A program made the position numbers and the translations under genes. Of a stretch of 64,000 nucleotides of DNA, positions 52,962 through 64,000 are shown piece by piece. Below the pieces are notes generated by a model. That model was not told the DNA's origin. It saw only the letters and a list, made by a program, of their open reading frames with translations, and ran no database searches. The stretch is from Ricordea florida (lineage: Eukaryota > Cnidaria > Anthozoa > Corallimorpharia > Ricordeidae), in NCBI GenBank assembly GCA_949710005.1, contig OX453279.1, positions 14,407,256 to 14,471,255 of the forward strand, given 5' to 3'. Numbering within the stretch: position 1 is the stretch's first letter; each line of letters starts with the position of its first letter.

Positions 52962-55900
52962 CTGGATGTAAGGAGGAGAAACATGTTACTTTTGAGTCCT
53001 AACTTTACAACTTGGCTTTCTTGAGAAAAGAAAGGGATCCAGTGCTTTTCTATTTTATAGCTAATCCATGTAGGTTCAGAAAATCCTGGCCATAATTGGT
53101 CTAAGGCCGATAGGCCGAAACCCGGGGTTACAACTCAGGTTGTAAGATAAGGAATTTTACTCAAATTTATTTTTGTGGATGTGTGTTAGGCACTAAAGCA
53201 GAGTTAATTGAAGAAAACAGCTCTAGCATTTAAGACCTTTAGTCGCTTCTTTACTGAGCTTTCGGGCTGTGTAAATACCAACTACAAACATTTCATATCA
53301 TCTCAGCAAAGTCAATGTTGAAAAATGAGAAGCATGTGTTTGTTGAAATACCCAAACTCATCGGGCATATTTTGGTCGCAGTAGTTCTGAGAGTAGCTTG
53401 GAAACAAACACGTTTCCGCTCATAAAACATTGCCACAAGGAAAGACACATTTAAAGTACAAAATTGGCTTCTTGGGCCCAGGGACGTTTTTGGGTCCTTC
53501 GTAAAACGTACGCCAGGCCTGTTACCGAGCTATCTCAGATGAAAAACGTCTCATAACTACTGTAAGAATTCCTTCGTTCCCACTTCACTACAGTATATTA
53601 AAACGAGCCTGACGTGCGTCCAGGCCTTAAACAACTCCAGACTAGAAGGACTGACAAACAGACGAGTAAACTTTATGTTTTGCGCTAAGCCTAAACAAGA
53701 CCAACAGAACGACAGATGTCCAGGATTCATTTACGACTGCTAACGCACATCTGACAAGCTGTGTCACAAAAACAGCGACCGTATCCTTGAGTTAAGAAGA
53801 CAGAAACGACGAAAATCAGCTGAATATCTATACTAGACAGCGTCTTCAGTAAATGCTCGCCTGCTTTTCGGAAAAGCAGGAAGAAAAACGGAGAAATCAT
53901 ATCGAAACATCTGTATTAGATGTTTACTAGGTGGTAAAAAGTCGGTTATTAAAAACCACTAGAACCTAGATGCAAGTCTATCTCTCAAAAAGGTCAAACG
54001 AGATGTGCGATTTAAACCTTTTTCAAGCAAATGAGCACCTTTCAAACAGCAGGGAGTTGAATAAAGAGCTAAAAATGCGTTAAAACTAACGATTAAATTG
54101 CATTTCCTCCGGCGCTCAAAACAAGTCTTCAGTTTCAACTTTTTTTATTGTTTTACTTTTTCTAACACGGCTGTCTCGTTTCTCTTCTCAAGCGGGAATT
54201 TAGCGAATTATTTTTAGGGATGAAGCTCATGCGAATCGCTCTGTTGCTGTACCAAGTTATTTATTGGTCGCAACAAAACAATTAAATTAGAATTCTAATA
54301 AAAGTGCTACTTTACAGCTGTTTTGCACACAGAGCAACTCAAAGAAATGGAACAGTGGAGAAGCATATGGATGTAAAATTTAAAATGGCTGTAGGTTATC
54401 TAAGAAGAAAAACCGAAAACTCGTGTAATTACGCACAAACACCATTAACTGGGTACTTTGACAAAGCGTTCAAAGATACGGAGTGACTGTTCGGCCTTCC
54501 ATTGATATTCAAAACACTCTAAGTCGATTACGAAAAATTCAAACAGCAGATGACGCAGGAAAGATGGTTAAGTACGTTTTGTTTGGATAATCTAGTCAAT
54601 TCGTGATCTTTCTAACGCGGTATCCCATAGTTTTACGAGCAATAGATTTTTCGTCAAATTACTATCTATGTATGTGGCATAATTTTGCTTACAGTGGGGG
54701 ATCGCACACTACCGAAACGTTTTCACTTCACATTTTTAATTAAGTTAAAAACCAAAATAACAAATGAAAAATTGAAATTAATCTGGAAACATACAAAGCT
54801 CTCGTAATGTACAAATCAAAAGATTCACGTGACAACTTGTCACTGGTTGTTTGCGGTATTGCGGCTATTTGAGTTTGATTTCGCTGAAGAAAACTTTCTA
54901 TGAATGATTCAAATCAAGAATGGAGTCCTCCCTTTCTTGGAAAACCAAAACTGATTAAAGAGACATTGCTACGCCTTATGATTTTCTAAACAAAAGAAGC
55001 ATTCACGGGAAGTTAGTTGATTCTGTTTTTATTGTCTTTTCTCGCCATTTCAAGTAGAGCTAACATCCGGGTTATTGAAACCATTCGCACGCTCGACTTG
55101 AAGCGAGGCCAAAATCTCGCAAAGTGATCAATGCCCACAGCTCTGACAGGCAAACTTGTCTTGAGAAGAATATTTATATTTCAATCCCGCGGGAACTTCT
55201 TTTAATTAATTGATGATTCCAAAAGTGTACGAGATGAATTTTAAGGCAATTTAATGTGTTCAATGAGCCGGGCTTTGTCCACAACAAATGTCTCTCACTG
55301 TAACTTGTACGCCGTCAAGAATAAAGGTTAAGCAAAGATGCACTTCTACTCTTTTCCGGAGAACGTTTTTTTTTCGTTTAATGACACAGTAATGGCAAAG
55401 TTTGTGATAAATATCTCAATGGCATTCACGCGTCGCTCTACGTTTACGTTTGGCGCTTGCTGTTTTTTGAATGCAAACAAAATAGCGCCCATAATTAGTG
55501 CTGCAGTCAGATAGCAGCAAGCTTTTAAAACAAGACTTATATCATGATTTATAATCTGTGAATATGGGATTTTGTCAGACTTAACTTGGCTTATCATTAA
55601 ATGTAAAGTTTAGAGTAGAAATTCACATATTCACAAAGGCATATTCACTGAACAGCTAGGATTCGAGGAAAACATTTACAAGCAAGCCTCGAAGTTAGTT
55701 TCCTTATTAAACCTATCGCCAAGCAGCTGCTGGCCGCTTTGACTAAAAACGTCGTTCTAGAAATCGCTCTTGCCTCGTCCGTTGGGGATATAGAGAATGA
55801 ACAAAGAAAAGTAGAAAACTGGAAATCTACTGATTTTCGTTAAAGAAGTATTGCATAAATTATATTACTTTGGAAACATGAGTTCCTTCCGCTGCTTGTA

Positions 55901-58900
55901 GTAGTTGAACAAATATTATTTTGTAAGCTTCTTTCTTACCACGGCTTAAGAAATATACCATCGTCCTTTCGATTCTTTCAAAAACCTCCCTGTGGTTGAC
56001 GACTGTTTTCAAGTGAATTAAATTCAAAAAACTTTTTGTCAATAACAAAAACCAGGGGAAGTAATGTAGCTCTTATTGCCGGCTTAAACCAACTCACCTT
56101 CTCTATAATCTTTGTGTTCTTTAAAGTCGGCGTATTTGTGGTACCTTTCTGTGTATGGTATTGGTTCGTCATAAAATGAGTGAACAGTCGGGTCGTAGAC
56201 AGCAGCTGAAAAAAGACAAGACCACAATGATAAGTGCGAAGATGTCAGACTACTGGATAAAACTGAACAGGATGATTCACGATTACCACATAAAGAGTTT
56301 TAAGAAACTGAGTACGTAGAAATCTAGTTTCACAAACTTAAGCTTTCCTCAATGGAAAGCCAAGGTTGTCCATCTCATCAATCTTTTCCAGAAAGATATT
56401 TTACAGTATTTTACAATATGTGGGTTCCCGAGTTAAAAAGCAGAGTGACGAAAACATTCCAAACCGTGGAGAACTTTTGGGTTCAAAGCTGCTGAGGATT
56501 TAACATGGATGCTTTATTCACGTTATGTTATTGCCAGTGAAATAACAATATTACCAATAAAGCAAGTTACAGCGGTCCTGTTGGTCTTGCAAAGCTACAA
56601 ATGGGCAAACGACCACTATGGTTATCATACGATGGCTGACGAAGCAGACCACTATCGTTTAGAACTCTCCATATTAAAAACCCCTTTGTCGTAGATATTA
56701 TATTATATTCCTTGTGAAATGGATTACGTATGTCCGCTTGATAACACAAAAGTTTAAACAGGAAAGAAGGAAGAATTTGTCTCCAAGGGAAGAAACTAAA
56801 CACCCAGGCTTTCTACGGTGCTCCCGTGATGTTCTGAGGCACCAAAGCATGAATTCCTCTCTGAAGTCATATTACCACAAAATTCTTCAGTGCTCTAAAA
56901 TCATGTATAATCCGCAAGAGCTTCTTCCCCTTTCTTTTCCAACTGCAAGATAAATCAACCCCGTTTCCCGTATGCGAAGTGTTTTAAAGTATAGTCTCTT
57001 AAGTCTTTTATCGTTTCCGCCCTTTCTTGTTGACATATCGCTTCCCGTTTAGCACTGTAAATATCCTGTCTTGGTATAAATTGAAGCTTTTCCTTCCTCT
57101 TGATTCCAATTTTTCAATGTAGTTAAGACCTTGACGATGTTACAACGCGTGTTAGGGCAGAAACACCAAACTCTTGGAATTTTGCCGTTGAAACACGCAA
57201 TTGGTAACGGCGTGGATTGCCTAAGGTACTGTCTCTAGTTGTTACGGTAAGCACCCGACAGATCAATTGAGACGGACACAGTGTATGGTCACCTACTTCC
57301 AAGCAATATGGCATCACCTCTAAGACGAGACCCAGTAATGGAAAGGGGGATCTTAGGAGTATTCAGTGTAGATTTGTTATGTAGCGCAGACGATGCAAAG
57401 GAACTAAGCGATGTTCACTCAGCGTGACGCGATTACTTACCACAGAATGCCGTAAAATCACCGCAAAATTATCCGGACGAAGAATTAAAATTTGCTTTTT
57501 ATAAGCTGGAATAGTTTAGTATCGACAAAAAAGTTGATCCGTGTCTATTTTTGTGGAGGTTCTGAGTACCTCTGGCCCGCCGAGATGACTTAATGAAACT
57601 TTAAGTTTTATTGACCGCACTTTCTGTACACGACTTCTCACTGTGTTTTTACTAAGACAGGAACATGATATTAGAAATTTATCTTAAACCTCATCATGAA
57701 TCCAAAAAACTTGGAGGGGTATTTTGAATTGACACAATTTTCTGAACCTTATATCGATTTAAATGAGAACAGTGCCGTGCTTCGGTAACTCGGGAGGAAC
57801 AGCAATGCTTAATTATTTAATAAACCGGCAAAGATAAACTCGGTTCCACAAAGCGAAGAATGCATTGAGCAAAGAAGAATGTTCAAGTATCTCCCCATAT
57901 TCCGGTCTTCAAATCAACCGAAGATTGAAAAAACGATTGTTGGCAAAATATGGCATGGCGTTAAAGGATTTTCTGAAAAGATGAGGTCTTCAATAAGCCT
58001 CGCCCTAAAAAGGTTTCTTCCAAACTTTACGCATTAATTTTTTTTTCTAAAAATTGACATGTCTTTTCGTCATAAATTCAAGATGACTTCAAGCGACTAA
58101 TAGTTTTCTCGTCGGCATTCTCTTATTGAATTGGACCGCATCAAACAGTTCATCTTACTTAAAGGTTTGCGTTCGAAAACTCTACGTGCCTTTTCATTCT
58201 GATTTTCGAGATAATGAGCGATAGCGCAAAAACGTGTATTTTCTATTATTTACCCATGTTCAACCTTTTTCTCCTTTTTAATCTGTATAGGATGATGGTT
58301 TGTCGCACGTAGCGAAGAACAATTTTATTCCTCTTTTATTAGACCGCAATAGAGAAATTAAAAGGTCATGTAAAACACTTTTGCGAGTAATTTTGTACCG
58401 GTAAGAGAAGGAGTTTTTTGTATGTTTTCAATGTATTTTGAGGAGGAAGAGAACTCTAAAACGCTAATCAGCTGAAATTTAGCCCATTGAGCACCATTTA
58501 CACCTGCACCATGAATGTGAATCTTAAACGGCTGTCCGTGCTCCAACCAAATTAAATTACCTTTGACAATACCAAGTAAATGGCTCTCAAAAACTAAACT
58601 AATTTTAAAAAGTTTGGAAAGGCCTATCATGTTGTACGTGGATCGCGGCTTAAAATGCCCAACAGAATACACCGCTGTCAATGTATAATTTAATTACAGA
58701 AATACAAAATGCAAACAATGGCTTCTTAGCTTGCGAGAAATCTGAAAGGCAGGATTGTAACACTAGATCGACTAGTGATTTTGGGAAACAGTGGGGAATC
58801 GTTGAACTTTCGATCACATAATGCAATTTAAAGAAAAGAAAGCTACCTCCCTGAAAATCCTTGGGAAATGTTTTACCTCAATTAGAGGGTATTTTTTCTG

Positions 58901-61792
58901 TTAAGCTTTGTAAGTGGTGAAAAGCATCATAACTTGCAGAAAAAAGGGTAACTTTGTTTTACATGTTTGAAACATTTGCATGGACAAACGAAAAACGTGT
59001 TGAAAAACAACTTTTCTTAGACAAAAACGAGAAAACAGGATCTTCGTAAATGAGCGGTAGAGAGCATCTGGCTTAAGGCTGTCATAAGTTCATATGTGTT
59101 TGCTAAAGAAAATATTAAAGTGGTGCAGCAATCAGCCCCAAAAACATCTGCGGTTCAAATTTGAGATATTGTGTTCGGCTCACTCCATAACAATTAAAAT
59201 TAATTTCAACATTTTCTATCATAAAATCAAAGCATTATGAATATTCATTATGTGTGGGCTATCAAAATGTCTAATTAGAATGGAAAACAATGGACCGAAT
59301 GGTATTTCCCAATGAAGAAGAAATTTACCTTCTGTTGAAGAGGTTTGTAGACCGTAGCACTCTCCTTGTTGGTGAGGTTGATGGTGAAAAGGCGCCAAGC
59401 TTTGTAAACGTTCTGAAAGCAAAAAATATATAAATACTTCTTTGCCTCTAACGCAAACTAAATCTTCACAGAGAAGTCCATTTGTTAGTGCTTTGACCAC
59501 AAAACATATATACTTTATCAAAGCGCCAAAACAAAAGGGCAAAGCTTAAAAATTTTACAACACGTTCGGTTATCAGTTATCTAACAATTTCTTACAAAAT
59601 GAGCAGCATTTAAGACTTCAGCAACTCTAAAAAGACACGTGACGCATTTCATGAACCGCCGCTAATCGGGTAGGGGAATTGAATTTGAAAAACTGTAGTA
59701 ATTGCTATAAAGATAGGAAAAAGAGCTTATTAAAAAATAACTTTCTCTGTTCATAGAACTTTCATTCTCAAATGAGTAATGAAGAATTGAAAGCGCTGGG
59801 AGGCCCCGAACTAAGAATGGATTTCACGTTTGTCAGTAGGAGAAAAAATCAAATAAAATGTGATACAGACCAACAAAAGTGCGCCTTTCAACAAGTGTAC
59901 ATCTCAAGTGAGCAAAAATTAAATTAACGCTAGAAACATAGGGATTTATTATAAAGCTTTCAGAAGGAGGACACAGGGGTATGGGTCTCTAGCAAGAGGA
60001 AAAAAATATATAAAATATATAATATATAATTTCTGAATATGTGAATCATATGTGCAGATGAAAAATATATAATCTCGATGAAAGTAAAAATACCAAACCT
60101 TGCTCGTACGGGTTGTCGCAAGTTGTGTAATCGATGGGTTCTTGTTTGATGGTAGGGTAGCTTGCTGCGCCGGAGTCGAACGGAACACTATCGTAAGCGC
60201 TTAGTTGTCTGTAACCCTTCATGCAGTGAAACGCTTGCGACTGTGGTGAGCAGGTGTAGACCAACGGAGAAGTGTTCGAAACGTGGCTTTCACTGATCAT
60301 TCTCATATACGAAGTGTTGTCGCTACTACTGTCCATCTTGTGAGAGTGCGGCGTCGACTGCTTGATGGATGATCGGTGATGGTCTTGTTGGCACGCACGC
60401 TCTCTTGGTTCAGGTTTAATGTGTGTGGCATAGCTGCCTACAAAACGAGAAAAAATAGACCTCTAGACAAAAATGCCTATTCATTTCCAAAACAAAACTA
60501 ACGTTATGAATGGCCTAAACAAAAAAGAATGCTTTATTTACATAATGGAAAAATGGGATGGGGGCAAAGTAGAAAACAAGAGAAATGTACAACGTTAGTT
60601 GGCTTGGATAGCACGCATGGCCGTCTTATTATGGCAAAAATTCACGTTCGCTACCAAATTCTAGAAAAAAAAAACATGTTATCAACTTCATTTTGGGCAA
60701 ATTGAGGTTCTCGGAGAATATTCACCGCAAGTTTCAGCCATTTATCGGCACGGATCTTTGTGGCGTTTTGAGTGATTTTCTTTCGTTAAGGCATTGCTCC
60801 AAATTTATGGACATCCTCAAGTTTCGTCGGCCTTTTTAAGCCTTCAAATGAACAAACCCTGCGGCAAAAAGTTTGGAAACATCGCGAAAGAGGCTGTCAT
60901 CAGAGATAACGCTAATTGCAATGGTGTTTTAGTGGTTAGAATTTGAACTCATGGCACGTGTTTACCGACAAAATTCTACTTAATTAACATTGCTCTATCA
61001 AATACACGGGAAGGCTGAAGAAGCATTTTTTTGAGCAGCAAATAAATCGGAGTAACCGGAAAGCATACTCAAAACGTTCTTGAATGTGTTCTAGGTCTTA
61101 TTCGTTCAAACCTGTTGCTTGCTAATATGTTTCATTTCCTTTGAATTTTTTCAGGGAAAAACAATCCATTTTGACACTTGCCTTCCTTCGTGTTTGACGA
61201 ATTGCCTTCGATTTCAGGAACGAATTGTTCGTCAGTGGTAGTTGACTGGTACGGTCGTGCTGAAAAAAGGAACGCAAAATTGGCGATTTAAACACTTTGT
61301 CTCGGAAATCTAAGTTTAATGAATATCGGCGCTTTTTCATCAATTATTCACATTTCATGCCTCACGTTAATAAAATTATCGCTAACTTGCCACGAAGCGT
61401 ACGTTAACTAAGCCTACCTTCTATCATCCAGTGATCTTGCATTTGGGACAAATCTAGAAACAATTCTACGAAAAAACAAGTACATAAAAATTATTAACAA
61501 GCCTTCTGCCGCATTGACCTCAAGATTTATAAATGTATTATGACCGGAGCGGACTTGATTACCTTGAGAGTCTAGCGATAGACTATCACCCTGCCTGGCA
61601 CTTCGCTCCGCGGGACTACAAGCTTTACGTTCAAGAAGACTGGATCGCGAGGAGAGCTGACAAAATGAAATTATAGAAAAATTGGTGAGGTATTCTAAAT
61701 GACCAAGGGCTTCGTAACGAAAAGCATGTTTGTTTTACCTGCGGGAACATGTGAGGAACCTCTTGATCGAAAGTAGATTCGAAATGGTACAT
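52423..61792 (-). CDS. PEA3-group ETS transcription factor (ETV1/4/5-like), 8 exons
   Basis: Nuclear transcription factor binding GGA(A/T) sites, typically an effector of receptor tyrosine kinase/MAPK signalling. Coding exons: 61792-61739, 61656-61563, 61453-61418, 61259-61182, 60437-60099, 59412-59329, 56205-56098 and 52961-52423. They sum to 1332 nt, exactly 444 codons with stop, with consistent phases. The N-terminal exons resemble the PEA3 acidic domain ([10 protein letters not shown], then DEQFVPE). The ETS domain spans ~287-370 in the last exon: [60 protein letters not shown] and RYVYKFVC. It is flanked by [20 protein letters not shown] and a C-terminus ending CVY, all as in ETV1/4/5. 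The start at 61792 ([18 protein letters not shown]) matches the short PEA3 N-terminus; an upstream exon cannot be excluded. One orthologue serving the group is my inference. Confidence 0.94.
53000..56097. other. PEA3 intron 7, nothing else recognised
   Basis: Intronic sequence between exons 7 and 8, without a recognisable gene or mobile element domain. The hydrophobic frame at 55346-55597 has no support. Confidence 0.55.
56098..56205 (-). CDS. PEA3 exon 7
   Basis: Acceptor TCTTTTTTCAG, donor GTGAGT, phase 1 at both ends. Encodes an acidic/aromatic linker ([20 protein letters not shown]). Length 108 nt. Confidence 0.85.
56206..59328. other. PEA3 intron 6, nothing else recognised
   Basis: Intronic sequence between exons 6 and 7; AT-rich, no repeat family or domain recognised. 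Confidence 0.55.
59329..59412 (-). CDS. PEA3 exon 6
   Basis: Acceptor TTTTTGCTTTCAG, donor GTAAAT, phase 1 at both ends. Encodes a Gln/His-rich segment ([20 protein letters not shown]). Length 84 nt. Confidence 0.82.
60099..60437 (-). CDS. PEA3 exon 5
   Basis: Acceptor CTCGTTTTGTAG, donor GTTTGG, phase 1 at both ends. Contains two sumoylation-type motifs typical of PEA3 proteins, HIKPEPR near the start and TIKQEPIDY near the end. Length 339 nt. Confidence 0.85.
61182..61259 (-). CDS. PEA3 exon 4 (GC donor)
   Basis: Acceptor TTCCTTTTTTCAG. The donor is GAAG/GCAAGT, a non-canonical but known GC-AG type. Encodes [27 protein letters not shown] is shared with vertebrate ETV1. Length 78 nt. Confidence 0.82.
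61418..61453 (-). CDS. PEA3 exon 3 (36 nt microexon)
   Basis: Acceptor GTTTCTAG, donor GTAGGC, phase 1 at both ends. Encodes [11 protein letters not shown], the counterpart of the PEA3 acidic-domain helix LSQLQETWL. Confidence 0.85.
61563..61656 (-). CDS. PEA3 exon 2
   Basis: Acceptor TTTTGTCAG in phase 0, donor GTAATC in phase 1. Encodes [20 protein letters not shown] and then a segment ending LDSQ. Confidence 0.8.
61739..61792 (-). CDS. PEA3 exon 1 (coding part)
   Basis: Encodes [18 protein letters not shown] and ends at donor GTAAAA in phase 0. Similar to the DQQVP start of PEA3 proteins. The frame stays open upstream without another ATG, so the exon includes 5' UTR. Confidence 0.75.
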
Positions 61793-64000
61793 TCTAGTCT
61801 CAGTGTGCAAGTCACACACTGTCTATTGAGAGCTAATGTTCCCTTATTGTCAAGCTACGTGAATTTTCGTTTTTCAGTTATGCTGTACAGCACACTAAAA
61901 TGTGAAGACGACAAACCAGTGTAACTTGATTGGGAGTGTGTAGTAAAAAAAAGGCAGCTAGCGACATATACTAGCATATAATGTTTGGGCGTCTTTGTTA
62001 TATTCGCACGAGATCCTGGTTGTAGATCTTAGCTCTCCGACTTTGATCAAATCCTTCATTTATAGCAAACGCGTTTCTCATTGGCTCAACAGCTTGTGTC
62101 TTTTCATGTATGATTGGTCATTTGCAAGTAGCAATTCAGCGAGTGTCAGTTTCAGTGTCTTGACCAATCACAACAATGAAAACAATTAGTCTCATTTGCC
62201 ACACGTTAGCTGTCGCGGCAAGTTGGCGAGCGCGTGCCTCGTTTGTCATCCAACATGCTCCTAATAAGACAATCATTTCCACCAATGACTCCCGTGCATC
62301 GTAATAAACTCCCGAGGGGCAGTTACAGGGAAAATCGCCCTCCTACCCATGTTACAAATGTCGCTACGTTCACCTTAAATCAGTACCTGGCTTTTTTTTC
62401 TCGTATCGCTGCCGTTCACTCCGGCACAGAAATAGGAATTTCGAATGTTTGTTTACTCTGGTATTTCAGGGGAAAATGTTAAATGCGTGTATTTCAATTT
62501 ACAGCTTTGTATTGGTGGCTGCTCACCAAGCGGCAAGAGTATACGCAAGCGTAAAAAAAAGTAAAGTGGGGATTTGCAATCATTTACCTCGCTGAATACG
62601 AGCTCCTGATGAGAACTGATTTTAATGCTCTTGCTGAAAAGAGGCTAAGCTTTCAAACAAAAAAACCCGTGGAAACCGAACATCAAGCCCACTAATTGGT
62701 ATTGTGAGATGAGAAAATGAGTTAGCATTTCATTGTTCCCCCTGCTTACAGGTGACGGGCAAAACGCAGTTACCTTTTTCACCACTTCTGAAGGGTCATC
62801 CAAAGTATTCTTTGAAAAAGCCTTAGAAAGTATGAATAAAATCAATCAGCAATTCAAACGAAATAATTTTCCAAAAATTTGGGTTAGAAACTCAAAACTA
62901 AATGTTCGCAAATTTATCTCTGCATTAAATGAATTTCTTTAAAGTTCACAAGTGCGTGCTGTTTAATGGTAAATTTTTCCCACGCTTCAATATGAATTGA
63001 TAAGAACAACCACACAAAGTTTTGCGCAAATTTTCCCCAAATAGAACGTTTTCAACTGCTCAGCAAACTTATATTCCAGGTTTTTGTCATTTATTTCCGG
63101 CTCCCGCTCTCAGTGTGATGTTGTTTGACCAAGCCATCAGATGAAGACAGTGCGTTGTAAACTCCATGCCACATTTCGCGCCACCTACGCTAATTACAAT
63201 CTAACCTATTCTCTTCTAAAATCTTCAAGACCTCTTTCTGCTTTGATTCAATGTCTAATCTAGATATGTTTTACTTTATTTTTAATCGATGGATTGCTGA
63301 GGTTTGAGCAAAGTAAGTTTGTTGACATGAACTGAACTGAACAAAAAATTGAAGTTCTAAGGCCTTCGAGAGGTTGAGATAAAACCAACTGGGACGTGCC
63401 TTGTTGAACCATTTCACTTCTCACGTCACGCATAAAACTGAGCAGTCACGTACCTAGCAAAAGCGAAACGAACCTGCGTGATTTTGCTGTAAAATAAAAA
63501 GAGCAGCGATCTTTATCGCCCTGCAAACGTTTTTCGGCCGGTTTACCTCGAAAACAGGGCTTTTTAACCATACAGTAAACCTTCAATTGACATCCTTTTC
63601 ATCAAAACATTGAAATAATTGTGATATGTGTGGCCGAAACTGAAATTGTATTAACAAAAGAAATTTGAAAAGAAAGCTGCCATCGTTTCATCTTCCTCAC
63701 TGCTAAGTGTACTCATTAAAAACGGGAAAAGTTTGTAACACATACGAACTTATAACGGTAACTAGATTGCAGTTGACAGCCACTGTTTAGCAAGAGACCG
63801 ACTAACTTACGCATTTCTTCTACCTTTGATTGATAACCGCTTTTTAGTTGAGAAATTCCACGTCTTCTTCTCTTTCTACCAAGAGGAAAAATATAAGGAA
63901 GACTTCTGAACATTGTAATCGAAGGCCCATTGCCCACCGAAATCTACGATCCACCTTTAGTAAACAAAGTTTTCGCAAGTTAATATAATGAATCGATTGG
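61793..64000. other. 5' side of the PEA3 gene, no confident gene
   Basis: Contains the 5' UTR and presumably the promoter. A minus-strand frame at 63716-63937 has an exon-like stretch (GRKRRRRGISQLKSGYQSKV) followed by a consensus-like donor GTAAGT at ~63810. It could be a 5' exon of this gene or of a neighbour, but there is no domain to prove it. Confidence 0.35.

Overview
The window is eukaryotic nuclear DNA, most likely from a cnidarian (probably an anthozoan such as a stony coral). It carries two intron-rich animal genes, tRNA-derived SINEs, foldback/MITE repeats, non-LTR and Penelope-like retroelements, and one large virus-like DNA transposon. The species call is inference from gene and repeat types, not from a search.

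Layout. (1) 1-333: two copies of a ~165 bp tandem repeat. (2) 4110-20034 (+): the 3' part of a type I diacylglycerol kinase gene. I resolved eight exons by splice sites and reading phase; the gene starts left of the window. Its introns hold SINEs, a TTA microsatellite, MITEs, a foldback repeat and, in the ~10 kb intron 8375-18346, a nest of Penelope-like elements (PLEs). One PLE (11796-15103) has an uninterrupted 833-codon reverse transcriptase/GIY-YIG ORF and hammerhead ribozyme motifs at both ends. A decayed Ty3/gypsy fragment (17100-17840) lies in the same intron. (3) 20035-26856: mostly featureless, with an ATCGAT decamer array and a LINE 3' fragment. (4) 26857-40352: a Polinton/Maverick (adintovirus-like) element with ~255 bp terminal inverted repeats and an ACCTT target duplication. 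It has a protein-primed type DNA polymerase B, a packaging ATPase remnant, a probable major capsid protein, several small conserved virion-type proteins, a SLOG-fold protein and a Cys/His repeat protein. I find no retroviral-type integrase and no canonical adenain-type protease. Several genes are broken. (5) 40540-51000: LINE remnants, a SINE, a broken RPA-like OB-fold gene, a GA microsatellite and dispersed repeats. (6) 52423-61792 (-): a PEA3/ETV1-4-5 type ETS transcription factor. An eight-exon model gives exactly 444 in-frame codons.

How it fits together. Most Polinton genes lie on the minus strand and look like a morphogenesis block followed by the replication gene. The two outermost genes diverge inward from the inverted repeats and both use a start codon inside the repeat. 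Five intergenic hairpins, four sharing a TCCTAATA core, sit at a nearly constant ~30-33 nt upstream of likely start codons, which suggests a dedicated expression signal. Breaks in the polymerase, ATPase, 29524-30121 gene, 32960-33338 gene and DUF2738-like gene show that this copy is no longer a functional unit.
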